From Haplomitrium mnioides (Eukaryota > Marchantiophyta > Haplomitriopsida > Calobryales), in contig JBNGIS010033655.1 in NCBI GenBank assembly GCA_049999725.1, forward strand, positions 1 to 30,579: a stretch of DNA of 30,579 nt. Reading direction: 5' to 3'. Made by a program: the position numbers and the translations under genes. Positions 19,787 to 28,223 of this stretch are shown piece after piece. Every line of letters begins with the position of its first letter. Positions within the stretch are counted from its first letter, which is position 1. The notes under the pieces are model-generated. The model saw nothing but the letters and a program-made list of their open reading frames with translations. It was not told the DNA's origin and searched no databases.

Positions 19787-19801
19787 AAAAGAGAGGAGGA
19801 T
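19787..19801 (+). promoter_or_regulatory. Element B polypurine tract
   Basis: The purine run AAAAGAGAGGAGGA, followed by T, lies directly before the LTR start TGTAGCGG. It matches element A. Confidence 0.78.
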
Positions 19802-20607
19802 TGTAGCGGTTACTAACTTTAGCAAGAAATAGCTAAAAAATAAAATAAGATATAACATCGACTATATCTAGAAAGATACTACTATGTTAGAGTATCAAAA
19901 AAAGATTGCTATTATAGAGAGAATGACATGTGAAAAAAAAGGAGAAAGTCAACGAATTAAAGTGAAAGAAGAAGTCTAAATAGACTACTTTAGAAGAGGA
20001 TAAGAACACGTGCCAAATAGATGACTAAAGCAAAAAAAAAAGGTTCTAAGATAAAGACATGTGGCAAAAGTAGAACTAAAGATTTGGAAGGCTCTACAGA
20101 TAAGTATACATGACAGAAGGAGAACTTAAGAGAGATGGAAGGTTCTAGTGAAAAGTACAAGTGATAAAAGTAGAACTAAAGAGAGGTGGAAGGCTCTAAA
20201 GATAAAGACAAGTGGCAGAAGTAGAACTAAAGAGATAGAAGGTTCTAAAGATAAGTACGCGTGACAGAAAGAGAACTAAAGAGAGATGTATGGTTCTAGA
20301 GATTAGTACATATGGTAAAAAGAACTAAAGAGAGATGGAAGGTTCTAAAAATAAGTACATATGGCAAAAGTAGAATAAAAGTAAAGTGTGGTCCAATGAG
20401 TGTGAGAGAGAAAAAGATGGTCCAATTAGAAGAGGATAGAAAAGGAGCTAATGAGGCTCTTCCATTTATGTAGGCAAAATGCTTTCTATCTAGTATATAA
20501 AGAGAAGAGAGTGTCTTGTTAGACATCTCTTACCTTGTGGAATTTGAAGTTCTTTTATATTTCTCTTACACTAACTTGTATGTGTAGTGTAGGTGTGTAG
20601 TATTACA
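19802..20607 (+). repeat. Element B 3' LTR (806 bp)
   Basis: It runs from TGTAGCGGTTACTAAC to GTGTGTAGTATTACA, with TG and CA ends, and aligns with the element A LTR at both ends. It is about 250 bp longer because of the internal repeat array at 20042-20382. The TATA-like TCTAGTATATAAAG is at about 20488, right of the array, so the array lies in U3 where promoter elements are expected. Confidence 0.85.
20042..20382. repeat. 48-51 bp tandem repeat in the U3 of element B LTR (7 units)
   Basis: Units start with GGTTCTA or GGCTCTA at 20042, 20090, 20141, 20192, 20241, 20292 and 20341. Each continues with AGATAAGTACATGTGGCAGA-like words, then AGTAGAACTAAAGAGAGATGGAA. The last unit runs into AGTAGAATAAAAGTAAAG, which is also found in the element A LTRs. 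Element A's LTR has about two such units. Confidence 0.9.
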
Positions 20608-20815
20608 CATATAAATTTTGACTAATTGATAATCTTTCATGTGTTTGTACTACAAAATAGTTGGCATCTCATAATTGTTTTAGTGGTAAATTTGTAGTCT
20701 CTATTTACTTATCCCAAGTGACTAGCTCCATGATTTGAAACAAAACTCGATTTGTAACAATACTCCTATTACTCTCACTGATTTTGAAGTTGATTGTTTC
20801 ATCATTGTCGCTCCC
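20608..20815. other. Flank of element B, homologous to the flank of element A
   Basis: It matches 11244-11427 over its length with moderate divergence and small gaps, although it lies outside both LTRs. It is interrupted by element C at 20816. The last five bases, ATCAT, are the candidate target-site duplication. Confidence 0.75.
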
Positions 20816-23800
20816 CTGTTTTGGGCCTTAACCTTTTCAGGCCCTGTTTTGATTGCAGGGGAGGACAGGTTTCGGGCTTTCATGTTCTTTTTTGAGATGG
20901 CCCCTTGCTAGTTACCACTTTGAGGCTTTAAGGATTCTTTCTTTCCTTTCCAGCCTTTAACGCACCACTCACTCTCTTCGCTGGATACTCAAGTCAGTCA
21001 ATCAATCATACATTCCATGTCCACATTCATAACCTCCAGCTTATCTTCGTGTAATTCCTTCACTTTACTTCAAGGGCTCGAGGACTCAGACCCTGCCCCT
21101 TGAATTGTGCTTGGGATAGAAGAGTGCTGGTGGCGTGCACCAAATAACAATACAAAAGGTCTGGACTTCCCCTCTCGGAGTTGTCGTAGAATTGATACAA
21201 CTACTCCTAACTATTCTAGAATGGACTAATTCCTAAGCTCTACCACCAGCTCAGAAACAAAGAGCATTCGCCCTCAGGAATTCAAATCTGTGTCAAGGGA
21301 CTGGACTCCCCCTTCGGGCTATTCCCATGGTCTGTTCAGCTGTTCTGTTGTGGCCTAATCCAAATGTTTCTTGAATGCAAATACTGAATGCAAATCTAAC
21401 TACACACAAATACACAAAGACATATATACTATGTACTGCAAGAAGAAACAGAGTCCTTGAAGGCCCTCTGGTATGCTCCACCGACTGATACTTCCCTTCT
21501 GAATCACTGGCCGCCTTCCGACCCTCAAACCAACTCCCACCCACGCACCCCTCTCCAGATAGTCTTTTTTACTTCCCTCGCGAGAAGCCCTGAATTTACT
21601 TCCTCAGGCTAGGAAGAGAGTTTCTTTCACCCCCACCTCTGGGAGGCAGTCTTCCCGACTGCAGGTAGCCCACTCCACTCCGAGCCTTGAAGAGTCTTAC
21701 CACGCGGTGCGCGGGCACTAACGCAGCCCCCCCCTCGCAGCTCCACTTGAAGAATCACACCAGGGTGTACTCCGAACACCCTGGGCTGATGCACTCGCAC
21801 AAAGAATCACCGAGACGACTCCAAGCTCCTCACTTGGCAGCCCCTCCTTAGTTCTCGGTCTGGTCAGAATCCCTTCGAGCTAATGTATTGGTCCACCTCC
21901 GCTCTGGTCCACTGGTAAGGACGAGTTCACCTGGATTGCCCGAGCACCCAGAGCTCCTCACTCTGCGATTCTCAGCGCCCCTCTAGTCCACCTCCGAATC
22001 CCCTTGGCCCCCCTGGAACTAGTTCACCCGATTCACGATAGCTCCTCACTGAACTCTCGCCCTAGCCTTACCATGCGTGATTCCCTACTTCGAGGTCGTT
22101 GTCGCAGCCTCCACTCGCTCGTGCATCAACCCCTCAATTGACGTAGTGACCCCTCGTATACTCTCCCTAGAGTGCGCGTGCCCCTGCAACCAATTCTTGA
22201 TCAAGATAGACACACTCCTCTTCGCTGGACTTCTTGGCAGGTTTTCTCGTTAGTAACCGTTTCTTGAGAAGCTGCCATCTGTCGGTCAGCCCGCGTTTCA
22301 CGGGTATCAGTTGAAACATTCAGGATTAAGGAAGGTTTTTGGAGAACCCTGGGCTAAACCCTGCCTTCGGTTTGTAGTCCTCTCTTTTGCAGGTTTGCGA
22401 TCAGGATCGCCTCGTCGTTTGGACGCCTCAGCAATCCCGTCGCAATCTTGGTTCGATTCCCTTGAAGCCTCAGTTCGAGCGCAGACCCGAAGTAGTTGTC
22501 GAGGAGGTCTTCCCGTAGAGAAATCCGAAGACATTTGCTTGGGATAGGATTGGATTCGTAGGTCAACCCCGGGGATTGGCCAACCGTCATATCTCACGGG
22601 CAGATTCCTAGTTTTTCCTTGATTCTCCTCGTTGCCATGCCCCCGCAATCACCCGCAGACCCCCGCAAGCAGTCGTGCTTCCGCAAGAGCTCCCGGACCC
22701 CCGCCTGCTGCCACGTGCCCGCAACTCCACTGGAACTGCGCCGTCAATCACCAGAACTTTGCTGTTGCCCTCGGCACCTCGCGGTCACCCTCGGAACGCC
22801 ACAGATTGCCACGTCTCCGTGAACTCCCTCGGAACACACCGTCGCTCTTCGGAATCTCGCCATCGCCCTCGGAACACCACAGGTCGTCACGTATCCTGCC
22901 TTCCACGTCATTCGCACAGTGCCGTCCGCCGCCGCCCCGCAAAGGGGTAGGCGGACCGTCGCATTGACTAGACTCCATAGTTGACCCGCGCAGACCTTGA
23001 GATTCCTTCGGACCACCTCCGGTCGCCACGTCATCCGTCACTGTGCCAGCCGACGCCGCCCCGCAAGGGGGTAGGCGGACCGTCGCCTTGACCGGATTCC
23101 GTTGCTGACCCGTTGCTGACCCGCAGGATTCCTCGGACTCTAGTAGAGCGCCACGTCATCCGTCAAGTAATTCACTCGCCGAGTAAGAACAGTACCTTTT
23201 GTCGCCGCTTCGGATCTCGCTCAAAATAAGAACTGATGCTTCCAATCGCTAACTCCTTGCTCCGCTTGATATAGGAACCCTGGCAGATTCCCCGTTGATC
23301 CCCTTCGAACTTTTAGCGTGCCCCATCGAACTTTCCTACTTGTCCTTGCCGAATCGGTGATAGATCGCCCCTTTGGTAATTCCCTTTGCTCCTTGGTTGG
23401 CCTTCTCCACGGATCCCCGTTAAGCGGGCTCCTCACAACGGAAGACAGCTCGGAACCCACTTAACAGGGTTCCCCAGTTAGGGAGGCGCAATCTCGTTAA
23501 TCCTTTTAGCCCCGCTACCTTTCCGTGACAACCTTTGGGCCTCCTGGAGCCGCCACCTCATCCGCGGAATCCCCTGAAGAGCTCTAGAGACGCCACGTTT
23601 CTGTGGAATCTTTCAGAGCCCCCAGAGAGCTCCATGTTTCCATTAAGACGTGTGCATTCCAAAAGAAGGGTCGGACTTTCGTAGCGTGCGCTCACGCCTG
23701 CAAGATTGAGGCGTCCCCCTCTCCCTGGCCTAGCTCGCTCTTGCAACGACCCCGACTCCTCGTCCCTCCCTAGATCCTTGCACCTGATGTGTGGCCGCTG

Positions 23801-24163
23801 CAGGCAATGTCCGTGGTCTTCCTCTCCCTCGAGTGCATTCAGAGTTCTTCGTTGTAGACCCGCTCTTCCTCCTCCGATTGATCTACCTTAGGTGGCCGTT
23901 CCTTTCTCCTCGCGGGCATCGTCTCTTGTGTTCTGATGATACTTACAGGTTCCCCTCTGCCTTCGTCGAATTTGAGTGGCGCCCTCCCTTCCTTCTCCAC
24001 TATCACTGCATCATCTTCCTCGGATCAGACGTTCTGCTCTTAAGTGCTGATTGAGGTCATTCTCCTGCGTCCAAGGTACCTTTACACTTGCAAAGGACTA
24101 TTGTGCCAATGCCACTCCCAATTTCCCTAATTCCATCTTAGTGCCCCAAATCGCTGGCTGACA
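20816..24163 (-). repeat. Element C 3' LTR, ~3.35 kb, GC- and CpG-rich
   Basis: The plus-strand left edge is TGTCGCTCCCC, fixed by the identical start at 29963. I place the right edge at GGCTGACA (24156-24163), because it gives mirrored TGTC/GACA ends and is followed by the pyrimidine run CTCCCCCTTC, the complement of a polypurine tract. The left third is ordinary. The part from about 21550 to 23950 is very CpG-rich and contains tandem repeats, hairpins and many CACGT words. Open frames here (22307-23041, both strands) look like by-products of high GC, as they lack motifs. The right edge is inferred, since the other LTR's matching end is outside the window. Confidence 0.75.
22903..23165. repeat. 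~124 bp tandem repeat with stem-loop inside the element C LTR
   Basis: CCACGTCAT starts units at 22903, 23026 and 23151 (spacing 123 and 125). The third unit is only begun. Each full unit contains GCCGCCCCGCAA, a run of G, then GTAGGCGGACCGTCGC. In the first unit GTCCGCC and GGCGGAC flank CCCC...GGGG and would fold into a strong hairpin (about 22924-22956). GTTGCTGACCC is itself doubled near 23100. Confidence 0.8.
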
Positions 24164-24176
24164 TAACTCCCCCTTC
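24164..24176 (-). promoter_or_regulatory. Element C polypurine tract (candidate)
   Basis: On the - strand GAAGGGGGAG precedes TTA and then the LTR start TGTCAGCC. Purine composition and position fit a plus-strand primer. The three bases TTA between it and the LTR are a small oddity. Confidence 0.6.
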
Positions 24177-24301
24177 GAGTGTGAAGCGTCCCCGCGAACA
24201 CACTTCTACTCCCTCAATCTTCTGGTGCCTCTGCTGGATGGTCACTGGCTCGACTTCTGTTACTGCTGCAATACATCCTCACAAAACGCCCTCCCCACGA
24301 A

Positions 24302-24327
24302 ACACACACACACACACACCCACACAG
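24302..24327. repeat. (CA)n microsatellite
   Basis: An ACACAC run of about 20 bases ends in CCCACACAG just past the integrase stop of element C. Confidence 0.9.
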
Positions 24328-24329
24328 TC

Positions 24330-25760
24330 TTACCGTTGCTGGCTGGCCGTCCTGGATGGGGTCACAGTTGGGCCCTCTTCCTTCTCCTCCTGAGTCTCAT
24401 ATTTTTTCAGTCTATCGAAGTGCACCCTGTTGGCAAACTTGTGACCCTCTAGCGTCTCCAGCTCTGATGACCCATTCCTGTGAAGCTTCTTCAGAACGAA
24501 CGGCCCCATCCATCTTGTGTGCAATTTTCCAGGAAAATGCACAAACCTGCTGTCATATAACAGCACTAGGTTTCCCTCCCGGAGATCACTTGGTTTGAGC
24601 TTCTTGTCATGTTGTTTCTTTCTAAGCTCCTGTTGGTGCTCCAACCTCCCTTGGGCTAACTCCCTGGTCTCCTCCAAATTCTCCAACTGATAGAGCCTCT
24701 CCCTTCGGCTCTGATCCTCAGCCATCCTCTCTTGCTCCAGCATCCTTCTGGTGGGTACCTCATACTCCACTGGCACTAGGGCATGTTGTCCAAAGACCAG
24801 AAAGTAAGGACTATGCCCTGTTGTGGTCTTGTAAGCCAAGTTGTAGGCATGGGTGGCGATGAGCAGCTTCAGATCCCAATCCGCCTTGTTTGCTGCTACC
24901 GTCTTGCTGAGTATTTTTCCCATGATTCCATTGGCCCTTTCTGTTAGGCCATTAGCCTTCGGGTGGTAAGCTGTGGCCCTTCTGTTCTTGACCAGGTACC
25001 GATTGGTCAGGTCTTGGATTACTTGATTGATGAAGTGTGTCCCCTGATCGCTGACCAGCTCCAAAGAAGGCCCGAACCTACAGAACATCTGCTCATAGAG
25101 GAAGGCTGCCACTGTCTTGGCATCATCCTTCCTTGTGGCTCTGGCCTCCACCCACTTGGTGGCATAATCGGTGGCCAACAGAATGTACCTGTTGCCCCTC
25201 CGCGTGGAAGGTGCAATTGGCCCGATGAAGTCTATCCCCCACTTCTCAAAAGGTGCTAGGGGAATAACGGGCACCAGAGGATGATGCTGGTTTGCTGCCG
25301 GCCTTCCTGTCCTCTGGCACGCATCATATCTCCTAACCCAAAAATGCACATCCTTGTGCAAGGTGGGCCACTAGTATCCTGCATCCAGGATTTTCTTGAT
25401 TGTGGTGTCTGCTGCAAAGTGGCCTCCCACCTCCTCTCCGTGGAGCGCCTGCATCACCACTGTGGATTGATCCTGCTCTAAGCAGCGTCTGATCATCCCG
25501 TCATAGCCTCTCTTGTGTAATATGCCTTTGATCAAGAGGTATGGTCCTATTTTCCTGAGGAACACCGCAACCTCCTCTCTGCTGCTGCCTTGGGGAAGTT
25601 GCGTGGAACAGAGGAATTCGGTGATGAGGGCGTAGTCTGTGGTCCTCCCAACTTTAACTTGGAACAAGTCCTCATCCGGGAATTGATCACCGACCTCCTC
25701 CTGATTCTCAGGCCTAGCAATCCGGGAAAAGAAATCCGCGTTGGCTTGATCCTGACCTCG
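24330..25760 (-). pseudogene. Element C integrase, one nonsense codon, catalytic triad kept
   Basis: The frame runs from about 25755 to 24330, with a TAG at 25371-25373 between DAGY and WPTLHKDVHFW. Both sides are in the same frame. The zinc-binding part has His in ALHGEEVGGHF, but the first Cys is Tyr (RRYDACQ). The catalytic core is complete: Asp in WGIDFIGP (25230-25232), Asp in SDQGTHF (25047-25049) and Glu in LTERANG (24939-24941). Spacing is D-x60-D-x35-E, exactly retroviral. A long basic C-terminal part follows, with KKQHDKKLKPSDLREGNLVLL and the GPF module RWMGPFVLKKL. It ends without a chromodomain in an acidic/Thr-Ser tail. The open part at 24330-25361 is the longest surviving frame in the window. 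Confidence 0.9.
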
Positions 25761-26195
25761 AAGTTAAACTCCTGCAGGAGAAGCACCCACCTTGCAACCC
25801 GACCGGTGACGTCTGGCTTGTTCACCATATACTGGAGTGCATTGTGGTCCGTGTGGAAGATCACCTTATGCTGCAACAAATAATGCCTGAATTTTTTCAG
25901 GGCATAGATGATTCCCAGTGCCTCCCGATCTGTTGCAGAGTAGTTATTTTCTGCCGGTGCTAGTAGCCTGTTGGCGAAGTAGATGGGGTGGTCGCGTCCC
26001 TTCTCATCCACATGGGATAGCACTGCTCCAATGCAGAACCCATATACGTCAATCATCACATGAAAGTCCTTCCTCCTGTTGGGAGGAACTAACATCGGGG
26101 CGCTTGCCAACCTCTTCTTCAATTCCCTGAAACTTTCCAACCTTTCAAGAGTGGCCTCGAATGTGCTGCCCCCCTTGGTCATTTGGGTGAGGGTA
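25750..26195 (-). pseudogene. Element C RNase H, frameshifted at both ends
   Basis: The domain is open in a third frame from about 26190 to 25756. Landmarks are FHVMIDVYGFCIGAVLSH (catalytic Asp, though Asp-Ala-Ser is altered to Asp-Val-Tyr), HPIYFANRLLAPAENNY, TDREALGIIYALKKFRHYLL (catalytic Glu) and FHTDHNAL (Asp). Its left neighbour (RT) is in another frame, joined through a one-base loss near 26193. At its end a short deletion near 25755 removes the part normally reading Lys-Pro-Gly-Lys and shifts into the integrase frame. The deletion lies between short GAT/GGAT repeats. Confidence 0.87.
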
Positions 26196-27320
26196 GGGCC
26201 ACTGAGGCGAATTGGTCGATGAATCTTCTATAATATCCGACGCACCCCATGAAGCCTTGCACCTCCTTCAGATTGGTAGGAAATGCCACGTTTAACCAGT
26301 TGGTGATCTTCTCTTGATCCACCTCAATTCCTCTGTTTGAGATTCGGTGTCCTAGGAGTATCCCCTCCTTCACCCCGAAAAAGCATTTGCCTGGGTGCAA
26401 CCTCAACCCCATCTCTCTGCACCTTTGAAGGGTGAGCCGCACATCCCGCCCGTGGTCTCTCAGCTTGCCATACACCACGAAATCGTCGATGAACACCTCT
26501 AGGAATTTCTTGAGGTAGTCGTGGAAGATGTTCATCATCATCCGTTGAAAGGTACCTGGCGCATTGCACAAACCGAATGGGATTCTCCTGAAAGCAAACA
26601 CCCCCCATTCTGTGGTGAATGCTGTTTTGAGCTGATCTTCTTCCCTGATCCAGATTTGATTGTACTCGGAGTACCCATCAAGAAAACTATGCACCTCTTG
26701 TCCTGCCACCAAGTCCAGCACCCCATCCGTGAAAGGCAATGGATAGTGGTCCTTCTTTGTGGCTTCGTTCAGCTTCTTGAAATCCTGACATACTCGGATT
26801 TTCCTCTCTCCGTCCGGCCCCACCTTCTTGGGCACCACTACTAGGGGAGATACCCACTCGCTGTTGAGGACATGGTAAATAAAATCAGCTTCCAAGAGTT
26901 TGTCTATCTCCTCTTTCATCAGCAGGGAGAATCGAGGATTCATCCGATATTGTCGCTAGCGCACCGGGATCGTTCTGGGTTCCAGATCGATCCTATGCTC
27001 CCCCAATTCTCTCGGGACTCCCTTCAAATCTATATAACTCCAGGCGAAGGCGTCACTGAAGTTGTACAGGAGGTCAGTGAGGGTCCGCTCCACTTCTCTG
27101 GGCAATTGGGAGCCTATATGGAAAGTGTGTCCTTCTCGGACCACCAACTGTTTGTGTTGGGCCTCTCGCACCACTCCCATCTCATTTCGTCTCTTGTTGT
27201 CCCCTGCTGATATCAGACTCGCTAACCTCACTCCGCCCTCCTCTCGATGAGCTTCTTCGGACCTCCCCGCGTCCGCTCTTCTCCACTGGTGCTTTGTTCC
27301 GTCATAAGTGGATAATTCAA
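26179..27320 (-). pseudogene. Element C reverse transcriptase with intact FIDD box
   Basis: The pre-RT part (27231-26956) has RNEMGVVREAQHKQLVVREG and NFSDAFAWSYIDLKGV, a known Gypsy lead-in, then a TAG at 26956-26958. RT proper (26943-26179) contains EEIDKLLEADFIYHV, SPLVVVPKKVGPDGERKIRV and CQDFKKLNEATKKDHYPLPF. It continues with FRRIPFGLCNAPGTFQRMMM and the catalytic FIDDFVVYG (Asp-Asp at 26482-26487). A later GFMGCVGYYRRFIDQFA closes it. Its frame matches the acidic linker upstream (27490-27322), which ends in another TAG at 27322-27324. An Athila/Tat-type assignment is suggested by the FIDDFVVYG form. Confidence 0.92.
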
Positions 27321-27321
27321 T

Positions 27322-28223
27322 CTAGTTAACAGACACCACACCCTCCTCCGACAGGTCCTCCTTTGTCGCCTCACTCACCATTCTCACCCAGAAGTGGTAA
27401 TCCGAGTCTTCTTCTTCCTCATACCACTCACTGTCATATTCGGTCTCAGACTGTGTTTCTTCCAAGTGAGGGACAGGACCATAGTGCACTGTTTTTTTTT
27501 CAGGCCGAACACCAAGGTGGAGTTCCCCCAATTGTGCGTCACTCTGGCTCCATACAGCCACGGTCTTCCAATCAACACTGGGTATGGAGACGCTCTTGCA
27601 GGTCGCATTACCAGATAGTTGAGCTTGAATTCCTTTCCTTCGATAAATGTTGGAATTTGGAGGAGGGAGCCCAATTGCTTTACTCTTGACACGTTCGCTA
27701 GCCTCATGATTCGGGCCGTATGCTGGAATTCCGTGAATCCGAGTTTGTGAGCCGTCTCTTCCATCATAATGTTGACTCCGGCCCCTCCATCTACAGGCAC
27801 TAAGGACAACGTACACCCCGCGATCTGTATGTCGATCTCTGTGGTCCCCTTGTCCTCACAGACTAGTTGCAGGTCTGCTGGAGCTCCCACCTTGGGTAGC
27901 CTCCTTCTCCTCTTGGCTCCCATCAGCAATTCTCGAAGTTGCCTTCGATACAGCGGGTTATCCTTGATTAGTTGTCCCACCGTGGCCATAATTGGGCAGT
28001 CCTGCACATCCGTTTGAATGCTGTAGGGGATGGGCTTCGCCCCCTCTTCCGCGGCTGCAACCTTTGCTTGTGTCTCCTGGGTTCTTCCCTGCTGCTTACC
28101 GACCTCTTTGAGGGTCTCTTTTGCCGCTTGTTCTTCCTCCAGAGCTTCTAGTGCCTCCAATTGCCTCCTCACGTGGTCCTGCTGCTTTGGGTAGAACCAT
28201 TTTGGATTATCCCTCTGATAATC
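27322..28223 (-). pseudogene. Element C protease and acidic linker, shifted at an A9 run
   Basis: The open frame 28172-27384 starts with a Glu/Ala-rich helix (QLEALEALEEEQAAKETLKE). The aspartic protease has VPVDGGAGVNIM (catalytic Asp at 27789-27791, the Asp-Gly-Gly variant seen in some Gypsy proteases) and PYPVLIGRPWLYGARV near the end. At a run of nine A on the - strand (27492-27500) the sensible reading passes to another frame: VHYGPVPHLEETQSETEYDS and an acidic WYEEEEDSDYHFW linker to 27322, which is the RT frame. Whether the run is a mutation or a frameshift site cannot be told from one copy. Confidence 0.85.

Larger units (their letters stand above)
17817..20607 (+). mobile_element. 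5'-truncated chromovirus of the element A family (element B)
   Basis: It aligns with element A from about 8742 to its right end: RNase H, integrase, chromodomain, polypurine tract and 3' LTR. Gag, protease and RT are missing. The left break has no LTR, so the loss came from deletion or from the edge of a duplication, not from ordinary insertion. It shares with A the integrase Cys-to-Phe and catalytic Asp-to-His changes, and also shares DNA beyond the LTR. Private differences include a longer LTR and a 25 bp tandem duplication at 19126-19175. Confidence 0.88.

Noticed and set aside
22307-23041. Several overlapping open frames on both strands in the element C LTR
   Set aside because: GC-rich DNA has few stops by chance. 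The frames overlap each other, contain no motif and include tandem-repeat sequence.
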